Positions 1-6,966 of a stretch of 7,746 nucleotides of DNA are shown here, piece by piece. The DNA comes from Pedobacter sp. Its GTDB lineage: Bacteria > Bacteroidota > Bacteroidia > Sphingobacteriales > Sphingobacteriaceae. Position 1 is the first letter of the stretch. Every line of letters starts with the position of its first letter. The position numbers were made by a program, and so were the translations under genes. The stretch is taken from assembly GCA_004295885.1 (NCBI GenBank), contig SEDG01000128.1, positions 1 through 7,746 of the forward strand. The letters run 5' to 3'. The notes below the pieces were generated by a model that saw only the letters and a list, made by a program, of their open reading frames with translations, had not been told where the DNA came from and searched no databases.

Positions 1-740
1 TCATACACATAAACCTTATAATCAATGTTGTTTTGCTTTAAAGCTGCTTCGTAAGCAGGTATTCCTGCATTAATTCTTTCATCCAGTCCCCCATAATGCA
101 ACATCATGCTGGCTTTAATTTTTGGCACATCTTCAGCCTTTGGCTGAGAACCATAATAAGCTACCGCCGCTAAAAGTTTAGGATCTGCCACAGCTAATTT
201 ATTAGCCATCGCACCTCCCCAACAAAAGCCAACACAAGCAGTTTTGCCATTGCCATCTTTATGGTTTCTTAAATAAGTTAATCCTTTTAAATAATTTTGA
301 AGGTTTTTTTCTGCATCTAGCTGGCCAATCAATTCCCTGCCTTTATTCTCATCTGTTGGCGTACCTCCTAAGGGAGATAGGGCATCAATACCCAATGCTA
401 AATACCCTTCTGCTGCTACCCTTTTGGTTACTTCAATTATATGCGGATTTAACCCCCTATTCTCGTGAATAACAACTACTGCACCAAGCTTAGTTTTACC
501 TTTAGGTTTCACCAACACACCTTTCATCTCACCTTCTACTCCAGCATAAGTTATATTTTCGATAATCAGATTTTCATCATCTATAGTCGCCGCGGCTGCA
601 TAATTGTTTTCTAACAAAGGCAAAACCGTTAATGCTAAAGCAGTGCTGCCAGTTATGATGGCTAGCTTTTTCATAAAGTCTTTTCTGCTGATTTGACTAT
701 GCGTATAAGAGTCGTACAGGGTGATTATCTTCTGATCCAT
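1..740 (-). CDS. Dienelactone hydrolase family protein, exported (3' end outside window)
   Basis: The first 246 codons are visible, and the stop lies beyond the left edge. An alpha/beta-hydrolase of the dienelactone hydrolase type is shown by HENRGL at about residues 92-97, the nucleophile elbow GFCWGG with Cys173, and GGLDER with the likely catalytic Asp220. The catalytic His should lie just past the edge. The family opens dienelactone-like lactones, but the true substrate of this subgroup is not evident. Residues 18-40 (SRKDFMKKLA plus a hydrophobic stretch) resemble a Tat signal, but with Arg-Lys instead of Arg-Arg; an AAAA stretch at 48-51 could precede cleavage. I chose the start at 740 because the leader DQKIITLYDSYTH looks like the N-terminus usual in this family. 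A start at Met23 (674) would leave a plain Sec-like signal peptide. The gene follows the receptor gene on the same strand, but a terminator lies between them, so it is probably transcribed separately. Confidence 0.88.
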   Translation of the reverse strand, partial: MDQKIITLYDSYTHSQISRKDFMKKLAIITGSTALALTVLPLLENNYAAAATIDDENLIIENITYAGVEGEMKGVLVKPKGKTKLGAVVVIHENRGLNPHIIEVTKRVAAEGYLALGIDALSPLGGTPTDENKGRELIGQLDAEKNLQNYLKGLTYLRNHKDGNGKTACVGFCWGGAMANKLAVADPKLLAAVAYYGSQPKAEDVPKIKASMMLHYGGLDERINAGIPAYEAALKQNNIDYKVYVY

Positions 741-805
741 ATTAATGATTAAAAATTAACTTATTCAAGATAACAATTAAAGTTTGCCTTTAAAATTTTA
801 GGCCT

Positions 806-844
806 AAAAAAAAATCCCGCTAACCAATAAGATTAGCGGGATTT
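806..844 (-). terminator. Intrinsic terminator of the TonB-dependent receptor gene
   Basis: A perfect 12-bp stem (812-823 pairs with 833-844, core TCCCGCTAA/TTAGCGGGA) has a 9-nt loop. Read on the minus strand it is followed by a run of U from the nine A residues at 806-814. It begins about 20 nt past the receptor stop codon and ends before the dienelactone hydrolase start at 740. The orientation fits termination of minus-strand transcripts. On the plus strand the downstream sequence is only TTTAATTATT, so it would be weaker there. Confidence 0.9.
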
Positions 845-862
845 AATTATTCAATCTAAATG

Positions 863-3800
863 TTAGTTAAAGTTATAACGTAATCCAAATTGCATATAGA
901 ATGTAGAAGAGATAGTTTGAGAAGTACCAAACGTTTCTTTCACCAAATCACCACCAGCACTTGCCATTAGGAAAGTAGGTTTAGTTGTCGAAGAAATTGC
1001 ACTAACATTCTGAGGAACTAATATATTTGCATTGTTCACAAAGTTCAAATTGCCCCAGTTTTTATTTAACATATTACCAACGTTAAATATATCAACTGAA
1101 AACTGAACAGAGTTTTTAGTAGTACCTACGTTTTTGAAGATTTCTTGTGTTAATCTAAAATCAACTTGATTTCTCCATGGTGAAGTTCCACCATTACGTT
1201 TTGCGTATTGTCCTTTGTGTTCTCTCAAATAATCATCTTGTTCAACATAAGCAAAGAATGCATCACTTTGTTCTTGAGCAGTATATGCTTTAGGATACTG
1301 TCTTAAAGTTGTGATTTGTCCCGCTGTGTTATAAGAGTGAACTAAATTTGTTGGAACAGTTACAAATGTAATTTCAGACGCATCCTTAGGGATATAAATT
1401 AAATCATTTGTCTGTCCATCACGGTTAAAATCTGCTGAGTAACCGTAAGAGAATCTTCCCTGTTGAGAACCTTCGTAGAATAAAGAAACTGAGGTTGACA
1501 AGTTTTTGAAATATTCTTTTTTATAGGAAACTGATGCAATTACACGGTCAGGATTTAAGTTAGATGAATAACTTAAAGTTGGCGTATTTGGATTTGTTGA
1601 TGTTTGTGGAATTGACCATAAGTTTAATAACTGATCACCACTACCATCACCAAAGTTACGCTGATCCGTTCTAGTGTAAGCAACCATTAACCCTAAACCA
1701 CTTGTGAAGTTTTTAGTTAACTGTGCAGTTGCAGCCCAGTTATAACCACCTTTAGCATTCTTCATTTTAATTGCATTGAACAATGTACTTGAAGTCGTTG
1801 CAGCTGTAGTTGCAACTAAACCACCTGAAGTAAGCGGAACAGCTTGTTTATCAAATGCTGTAGCAGCAAAGAATGGTCTGTTATCTGGGTATCCAGCAAT
1901 ATTTAATTGAGTTGGGTTCTTTAAGTTAACGTTAACAGCAACCGCTGAATAAAGGTCTTTACCATAAATTCCTTCTAAAGTACCAATTATACCCCATGGC
2001 AATTTTGCATCAACAGCTAAACTCGATTTCCAAGTAGAAGGAAATCTTAAATCTTTAGACATAGCGCTGATTGTGCTTGGTATAGTTGTACCCACAACAC
2101 CCTTAGCACCAACGATGTTCGGAGCAATGCTTGGATTAAAGAATGGTGTATTAACACCTGAATAAGTTTGTGTATACTGGATTAAACCAGCATCGCCTGA
2201 TTGAGATACAATCCATACAAAAGGAACTCTACCAGTGAATATACCGGTACCACCTCTAACTTGTAACGAACGATCTCCATTCACATCCCAGTTGAACCCG
2301 AAACGAGGAGAATATGTCATTTTATTTTCTGGCAACTCTCCAGTGTTTATTTTCTCTCCATTAGCAAATGTTTGTGCTGCAACTAAAGGGTGAGTTTTAA
2401 TTTCATCTACACCTGGATAAGTTGCTTGCTCGAATCTAATACCTGCCGTTAATTTTAAACGATCAGATACTGTGAACTCGTCTTGTAAATAGGCTGAATA
2501 TTGAGCAAATTTAAACGAAGGGAATGCCTGAGAACCATCTGCAGTTAACGGATAAGTAACAGAATATTGTAACGGTCTTGCATTATTAACGAAATCATCC
2601 CACGATTTAAATGTATAAAATCCTGTCCCGAAACGTTGGAAACCATTTTTTGTAGTACTGAATTCAGCCTGTAAGCCTAAAGTTAAATTATGTTTACCTA
2701 AAGCCAAACCCAAATCATCACTATAGGTATAAGAAGTAACATCTCTTAAGTTTCCATAGGTAAATGCCTCGTAACCAAATGTGGTTAAAACGTTACCTGC
2801 ACTTGTACCAGATTGAGTACCATCTAAGATATCAACCAATGGAAAAGGAGCACTGTCAGAGTTTCTTGGATCATTTTGATGAGAATAAGCTGCACGTAAT
2901 GTGTTGGTTATTTTACTTCCAAATGAAGAATTTAACTCAGCTGTTGCAGAATAAAGGTTAGCTGCTTGGTAATAGTTTGAGTTAAAGAATGGCAAACCTG
3001 CAGTTTGTGCAGTACCAGATCTCACGTTACCATAACCTAAAGAACCAGTTACAGCAGAACCAGTTACAGAAGTACTAGCAGCGCTAGGACTTTGACTTTC
3101 TACTTGGTTGTAACGGATACTGAAACGGTGACTTTTTGAGATGTTCCAATCTAAACGAGCAAACATTTTTTCGTTTTCACTAATGTTCTCGTAATTTTGA
3201 TATGGACCTGTTTTATAACCATATTTAGCATCTAAGTAAGCACTTACTGTATTCATAAAATCAGCTGTTGTTTTTGTTACAGTTGTTAATGAATTATATG
3301 GCAAAGCCGGTGTAGCAGCGATCCTTGTTGTACCAGGAGCTTTAGTTAGTTTCTTTTCATAGTTAACAAAAAAGAATAATTTGTCTTTAATAATTGGACC
3401 TCCAAAACTAGCACCATAGTTTTTTTCATCTAATTTTTGCAAGTTCTTAATTGTGTAATCGCCAATGTTACGACCTTGTTGATCATCACCACGCATGGTG
3501 TAAAAAACATTACCAAAGAATTTGTTCGAACCTGAACGAGTTACTGCATTAACAGCACCACCAGTAAAACCAGATTGACGAACATCATAAGGAGTTACGT
3601 TAATTGAAATCTGCTCTAGGGCGTCAATAGAAATCGGAGAACCGCCTGCAGGGATATTCTGTCCGATACCAAATTGGTTGTTATAGTTAGCACCATCTAC
3701 AGAGAAATTGTTAGAACGATAGTTACCCCCACCAATACTTTGACCGTTAGCTTGTGGAGTTAAACGAGTAATATCGTTAACACTTCGAGAAATTGTTGGT

Positions 3801-4252
3801 AAAGCTTGAATTTGAGCTCTTCCAACTACCGTATTTGCACCACTTTTATTCGAGTTCAAAATTGGATTAGAACCTTGACCAACAATGTTAACAGTAGCCA
3901 AAGTAGAGCTGTTGTCTGAAAGTGTAACATTTAGAACGAAAGGCTCGCCCAACTTCAAAGTTACATCGTCAAATGTTTGAGTTTTGTATCCCACAAAACT
4001 CACTTCAATGGTGTAAGGACCACCAACACGCATGTTTCCAATAGTGTAACGGCCATCGCCATTTGTAATCACGCTGTAAACCGTTCCGGTTGGCGTGTGT
4101 GTAGCTTTAATGCTGGCACCTGGCATCGTCTCTTTCGAGTCTTTAACAGTACCTGTTAGTGACGATGTAGTAATCTGTGCATTCGCTGCAGAGATAAAAC
4201 CAACAAAGGCAAGAACAATTACTACAAATTTTAATAGTAAAGATTTCTTCAT
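863..4252 (-). CDS. TonB-dependent outer-membrane receptor, Oar-like, with carboxypeptidase-regulatory-like N-domain
   Basis: This 1129-residue protein has a Sec signal peptide (MKKSLLLKF then a hydrophobic core, likely cut after Ala25 in ANA|Q). A carboxypeptidase-regulatory-like beta-sandwich follows at about 30-112 (SLTGTVKDSK...MPGASIKA, GDGRYTIGNM). The plug domain is at about 117-240 (VNIVGQGSNP, SVDGANYNN, GGAVNAVTRSGS). The rest is a Tyr- and Asn-rich beta-barrel of about 880 residues, closing with an aromatic strand near the C-terminus (QFGLRYNFN). Length and domain order match the Oar-like receptors of Bacteroidota and Myxococcus. It should sit in the outer membrane and draw energy from TonB-ExbBD. 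There is no STN signalling domain and no neighbouring sigma/anti-sigma or SusD gene, so neither regulation by substrate nor the cargo can be deduced. The start is fixed by the signal peptide, with an A-rich leader AAAAGAGT just upstream. The gene ends at its own terminator and appears monocistronic. Confidence 0.93.
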   Translation of the reverse strand: MKKSLLLKFVVIVLAFVGFISAANAQITTSSLTGTVKDSKETMPGASIKATHTPTGTVYSVITNGDGRYTIGNMRVGGPYTIEVSFVGYKTQTFDDVTLKLGEPFVLNVTLSDNSSTLATVNIVGQGSNPILNSNKSGANTVVGRAQIQALPTISRSVNDITRLTPQANGQSIGGGNYRSNNFSVDGANYNNQFGIGQNIPAGGSPISIDALEQISINVTPYDVRQSGFTGGAVNAVTRSGSNKFFGNVFYTMRGDDQQGRNIGDYTIKNLQKLDEKNYGASFGGPIIKDKLFFFVNYEKKLTKAPGTTRIAATPALPYNSLTTVTKTTADFMNTVSAYLDAKYGYKTGPYQNYENISENEKMFARLDWNISKSHRFSIRYNQVESQSPSAASTSVTGSAVTGSLGYGNVRSGTAQTAGLPFFNSNYYQAANLYSATAELNSSFGSKITNTLRAAYSHQNDPRNSDSAPFPLVDILDGTQSGTSAGNVLTTFGYEAFTYGNLRDVTSYTYSDDLGLALGKHNLTLGLQAEFSTTKNGFQRFGTGFYTFKSWDDFVNNARPLQYSVTYPLTADGSQAFPSFKFAQYSAYLQDEFTVSDRLKLTAGIRFEQATYPGVDEIKTHPLVAAQTFANGEKINTGELPENKMTYSPRFGFNWDVNGDRSLQVRGGTGIFTGRVPFVWIVSQSGDAGLIQYTQTYSGVNTPFFNPSIAPNIVGAKGVVGTTIPSTISAMSKDLRFPSTWKSSLAVDAKLPWGIIGTLEGIYGKDLYSAVAVNVNLKNPTQLNIAGYPDNRPFFAATAFDKQAVPLTSGGLVATTAATTSSTLFNAIKMKNAKGGYNWAATAQLTKNFTSGLGLMVAYTRTDQRNFGDGSGDQLLNLWSIPQTSTNPNTPTLSYSSNLNPDRVIASVSYKKEYFKNLSTSVSLFYEGSQQGRFSYGYSADFNRDGQTNDLIYIPKDASEITFVTVPTNLVHSYNTAGQITTLRQYPKAYTAQEQSDAFFAYVEQDDYLREHKGQYAKRNGGTSPWRNQVDFRLTQEIFKNVGTTKNSVQFSVDIFNVGNMLNKNWGNLNFVNNANILVPQNVSAISSTTKPTFLMASAGGDLVKETFGTSQTISSTFYMQFGLRYNFN

Positions 4253-4303
4253 ACTCTTTTAATTATTTTTTTTGTTTTGTTAAGAAATGTTAAAATAACG
4301 GCA

Positions 4304-4311
4304 CAAAGGTA
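4304..4311 (-). promoter_or_regulatory. Likely -7 promoter element of the receptor gene
   Basis: Read on the minus strand this is TACCTTTG, an exact match to the Bacteroidota -7 consensus TAnnTTTG recognised by the primary sigma factor. It lies about 51 nt upstream of the receptor ATG, which predicts an untranslated leader of roughly 45 nt. No TTTG is found at the usual -33 spacing, so the call rests on one element only. Confidence 0.55.
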
Positions 4312-4482
4312 AATATTTATTTTATTCGTATGCTTATTTCCAATGTTAAATAATTATTAATTATCCCCAAAACTTATTAACACTTAACATAATGATTAAA
4401 TCATATAACTAACAGTTTATCAATAACTTTATAATTCAGAGCTTTTAAGAATTATAGACAAAAATATGACACTAAAAACTTT

Positions 4483-4495
4483 CTTTTGTCAAAAG
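4483..4495. repeat. Short perfect palindrome in the divergent promoter region
   Basis: CTTTTG-T-CAAAAG is a perfect 6-bp inverted repeat around one central base. It lies about 45 bp upstream of the proposed lpdA -7 element. It could be an operator half-site pair, or simply a chance TTTG-type -33 word on both strands. In such AT-rich DNA the evidence for function is weak. Confidence 0.3.
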
Positions 4496-4539
4496 CGAAG
4501 GATGTATTATCATTAGCATATTTTAACCAACATTTTTTT

Positions 4540-4547
4540 TAATTTTG
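4540..4547 (+). promoter_or_regulatory. Possible -7 promoter element of lpdA
   Basis: TAATTTTG matches the Bacteroidota -7 consensus TAnnTTTG exactly. It lies 34 nt upstream of the lpdA ATG, which would give a leader of about 25-30 nt. No convincing TTTG is seen at the -33 spacing. Chance matches are not rare in this AT-rich stretch. Confidence 0.42.
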
Positions 4548-4581
4548 ACACATTATTTATTTAGATTCCTTTAAAAGAAAT

Positions 4582-5970
4582 ATGAACTACGATTTAATTG
4601 TTATCGGCAGCGGTCCAGGTGGATATGTTACTGCAATAAGAGCTTCGCAATTGGGTTTAAAAACTGCAATTGTTGAACGTGAGTCTTTAGGCGGTATTTG
4701 CCTTAACTGGGGATGTATACCTACTAAAGCCTTATTGAAGAGTGCACAGGTATTCGAATATATTAATCACGCAGCAGATTACGGCATCAATGCCCCTGAA
4801 GCTACTGCAGATTTTGCGGCTGTAATTAAACGTAGCCGTGGTGTTGCAGACGGAATGAGCAAAGGTGTTCAATTTTTGATGAAAAAAAACAAGATTGACG
4901 TTATCATGGGTAATGGTAAAGTTAAACCAGGCAACAAAGTTGAAATCAAAGCTGCCGATGGAACTCAAAAAGAGCTAACAGCAAAAAATATAGTCATTGC
5001 TACTGGTGCTCGTTCTAGAGAGTTACCTAACCTAAAACAAGATGGCAAAAAGATAATCGGCTATCGCCAAGCAATGGTTTTACCTCAGCAACCTAAATCG
5101 ATGGTTGTTGTAGGTTCTGGAGCTATTGGTGTTGAGTTTGCTTATTTCTACGCAACAATGGGTACCAAAGTAACTATTGTTGAATTTATGGAAAACGTTG
5201 TTCCCGTTGAGGATGAAGATGTTTCAAAACAACTATTGCGTAGCTTAAAGAAAACTGGTATCGAAATCATGACTTCTTCTAGTGTAGAGTCTGTTGATAC
5301 AAGCGGTGCTGGCTGTAAAGTTCAAGTTAAAACTGCAGCCGGAATGCAAACTATAGAATGTGATATCGTTCTTTCTGCTGCTGGAGTTGTTGCTAACATA
5401 GAGAATATCGGTTTAGAAGAAACTGGTATTAAAACAGAAAAAGGTAAAATCGTTACTGATGAATTTTATAATACATCTGTTAAAGGATATTATGCAATTG
5501 GGGATGTTGTAGGTGGTCAATCTTTGGCTCACGTAGCATCTGCAGAAGGTATTATCTGTGTTGAGAAAATCGCTGGTCAACATGTTGAACCATTAGACTA
5601 TAACAACATACCTGGCTGTACTTATTGCACCCCAGAAATTGCTTCAGTTGGTTATACAGAAAAAGCGGCTAAAGCAGCTGGTTATGAATTAAAAATTGGA
5701 AAATTCCCATTCTCTGCTTCAGGTAAAGCAAGTGCAGCTGGTGCAAAAGATGGTTTTGTAAAATTGATTTTTGATGCTAAATACGGAGAATTATTAGGTG
5801 CACACATGATTGGTGCTAACGTTACAGAAATGATTGCCGAGATTGTTGTGGCTCGTAAATTAGAAACAACTGGTCACGAAATGATTAAATCTGTACACCC
5901 TCACCCAACCATGAGTGAGGCTATCATGGAAGCAGCAGCTGATGCTTACGGAGAGGTGATTCATTTATAG
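4582..5970 (+). CDS. lpdA: Dihydrolipoyl dehydrogenase (E3)
   Basis: This complete 462-residue flavoprotein has the normal family length. It reoxidises dihydrolipoyl groups of 2-oxoacid dehydrogenase complexes and the glycine cleavage system, passing electrons through a disulfide and FAD to NAD+ in the cytoplasm. Visible motifs are the N-terminal FAD dinucleotide fold GSGPGG (9-14), the redox-active pair Cys40/Cys45 in GGICLNWGCIPTK, and ATGARS (140-145). The NAD-binding GSGAIGVEFA (178-187) is followed by Glu201, typical of NAD rather than NADP preference. The second FAD motif is YAIGDV (304-309). The C-terminal interface domain carries the catalytic His441/Glu446 pair in HPHPTMSE. Nothing is missing. 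The start is fixed by the FAD fold beginning at residue 4, with an A-rich leader and no Shine-Dalgarno site. No E1 or E2 gene is adjacent, so it looks like a stand-alone E3 shared by several complexes. Confidence 0.97.
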   Translation: MNYDLIVIGSGPGGYVTAIRASQLGLKTAIVERESLGGICLNWGCIPTKALLKSAQVFEYINHAADYGINAPEATADFAAVIKRSRGVADGMSKGVQFLMKKNKIDVIMGNGKVKPGNKVEIKAADGTQKELTAKNIVIATGARSRELPNLKQDGKKIIGYRQAMVLPQQPKSMVVVGSGAIGVEFAYFYATMGTKVTIVEFMENVVPVEDEDVSKQLLRSLKKTGIEIMTSSSVESVDTSGAGCKVQVKTAAGMQTIECDIVLSAAGVVANIENIGLEETGIKTEKGKIVTDEFYNTSVKGYYAIGDVVGGQSLAHVASAEGIICVEKIAGQHVEPLDYNNIPGCTYCTPEIASVGYTEKAAKAAGYELKIGKFPFSASGKASAAGAKDGFVKLIFDAKYGELLGAHMIGANVTEMIAEIVVARKLETTGHEMIKSVHPHPTMSEAIMEAAADAYGEVIHL

Positions 5971-5972
5971 GT

Positions 5973-6068
5973 TAATTGTTGAAATTGTAAAATTGGTTAA
6001 TTGTGATGAGCACATAGCTTAAAAAGGCTAATCGTTGAAATTGTAAAATTGGTTAATTGTGATGAGCA
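5973..6068. repeat. Pair of 40-bp direct repeats downstream of lpdA
   Basis: Positions 5973-6012 and 6029-6068 match over 40 bp with one mismatch (T at 5977, C at 6033); the last 35 bp are identical. Copies are offset by 56 bp, with a 16-bp spacer. The repeat unit contains TAAAATTGGTTAATTG and ends in GTGATGAGCA. The region from the lpdA stop to 6160 has no reading frame I would support. The layout fits local tandem duplication or a dispersed intergenic repeat family. Confidence 0.85.
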
Positions 6069-6082
6069 GTTAACCAATTTTA
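6044..6082 (+). repeat. 13-bp stem-loop at the second direct repeat, possible weak lpdA terminator
   Basis: TAAAATTGGTTAA (6044-6056) is followed by its exact reverse complement TTAACCAATTTTA (6070-6082), with a 13-nt loop. The same right arm could pair instead with the copy at 5988-6000 in the first direct repeat, so two hairpins compete. The stem is AT-rich and the only U-rich stretch is TTTTAGTTTA overlapping its end. It may end lpdA transcripts, but it is not a classical terminator. Confidence 0.45.
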
Positions 6083-6160
6083 GTTTATAGCAATCAATTA
6101 CTAAATTTATGATGAATACAAGGCAACAATTAACCAAATTAAACAGTTAACCTAAAACAA

Positions 6161-6912
6161 ATGAAACTCTACACCATAAACACTGGCTTTTTTAAATTAG
6201 ATGGGGGTGCTATGTTTGGCGTTGTTCCAAAATCTATCTGGCAAAGAAGCAATCCAGCAGACGCAAATAACTTATGCTCATGGGCTATGCGTTGTTTGTT
6301 AATTGAAGATGGCAGTAGATTAATACTGGTTGACAATGGCTTAGGCAACAAACAAGACGAAAAATTTTTCAGCCACTATTTTTTGCATGGCGATGATACT
6401 TTAGATAAATCATTAGCGGCCCATGGTTTTCATAGAGACCAAATAACTGATGTTTTCTTAACACACCTGCACTTCGACCATTGTGGGGGTTCAATAGAAA
6501 GATATGGCGATCAACTTCGCCCTGCGTTTAAAAATGCCATATATTGGACCAACCAACAGCATTGGGATTGGGCAGTAAATCCGAATGCAAGGGAGAAAGC
6601 TTCATTTTTAAAAGAAAACATTCTTCCCATCCAAGAAAGTGGTCAGTTGAGGTTTATACCTTCTCAAAATGGCGTAGTATTTCACGAGGATATTAAAATC
6701 CGCTTTGCGTACGGGCATACAGATGCAATGATGATACCACAGCTTAACTACAAGGGCAAAACTTAAAAGAAAAAAAGGACTTTTTAGAAGAAGCAGCAGC
6801 AAATGAGTACATTTTGTATTTAGAGCATGACCCTATCCACGAATGTTGTACTGTTCAGCAAACTGAAAAAGGAATTAAATTAAAGGATACTTTTTCTCTT
6901 TCGAATATTTAA
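6161..6912 (+). pseudogene. Metallo-beta-lactamase-fold hydrolase (YtnP-like), broken by internal deletion and frameshift
   Basis: The first 201 codons (6161-6763) read as a metallo-hydrolase. They include DGGAMFGVVPK at residues 14-24, as in YtnP-like lactonases; the metal-binding HLHFDH at 102-107; and the next ligand His186 in GHTDAM. After YKGKT a stop appears at 6764-6766. The missing C-terminus continues in the -1 frame at 6763-6912 (LKEKKDFLEE...YLEHDPIHECC...SLSNI), which carries the last expected His ligand in LEHD. From memory of homologues, about 29 residues normally lie between GKT and the LxEKxxFL helix, including a MAD motif whose Asp bridges the two metals. That block is absent, so about 88 bp seem deleted. 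Even a frameshifted fusion of about 250 residues would lack the bridging Asp and be inactive. Intact relatives hydrolyse lactones such as acyl-homoserine lactones; the substrate here is unknown. The error could also be in the assembly. Confidence 0.85.
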
Positions 6913-6966
6913 TAAACGTATAACGATTTATAGATCACTGCTTTATAAGTATAATATTACAATTTG

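Larger units (their letters stand above)
4253..4581. other. AT-rich divergent intergenic region
   Basis: This stretch separates the divergent receptor and lpdA start codons. I see no open reading frame of note and no RNA gene. It holds one Bacteroidota-type -7 element facing each gene (4304-4311 minus, 4540-4547 plus) and a short palindrome at 4483-4495. The remaining sequence, especially about 4310-4480, is very rich in A and T without a clear motif. Confidence 0.7.
5970..6135. repeat. Inverted repeat bracketing the post-lpdA repeat region
   Basis: GGTTAATTGTTG (5970-5981) and its exact reverse complement CAACAATTAACC (6124-6135) form a 12-bp inverted pair about 142 nt apart. They enclose both direct repeats and the 13-bp hairpin. 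The left arm begins on the last base of the lpdA stop codon. The core word GGTTAATTG also occurs inside the direct repeats, so several alternative pairings are possible. Confidence 0.6.

Noticed and set aside
741..805. Promoter for the dienelactone hydrolase gene (TATCTTG on the minus strand at 766-772)
   Set aside because: It lacks one T of the TAnnTTTG consensus and has no -33 partner, so it is too weak to annotate.
2764..2961. Plus-strand 65-codon open frame inside the receptor gene
   Set aside because: It lies entirely within the strongly supported receptor barrel on the other strand, with no recognisable domain or leader.
3977..4159. Plus-strand 60-codon open frame inside the receptor gene
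   Set aside because: It is the antisense of the carboxypeptidase-regulatory-like domain; the composition looks like a reading-frame shadow.
4732..4968. Minus-strand 78-codon open frame inside lpdA
   Set aside because: It is fully antisense to the conserved lpdA coding region and has no family features.
5973..6068. Possible CRISPR array
   Set aside because: There are only two repeat copies, an atypical 40-bp unit with a 16-bp spacer, and no cas genes nearby.
6169..6351. Minus-strand 60-codon open frame inside the hydrolase pseudogene
   Set aside because: It is antisense to the conserved N-terminal hydrolase sequence and has no independent support.
6755..6780. Programmed -1 ribosomal frameshift joining the two hydrolase fragments
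   Set aside because: No slippery heptamer precedes the stop, and a fused product would still lack the block with the bridging Asp, so decay is the better explanation.
6608..6802. Minus-strand 64-codon hydrophobic open frame across the deletion point
   Set aside because: It mirrors A-rich coding sequence on the plus strand; the hydrophobic run comes from AAG/AAA codons read in reverse.
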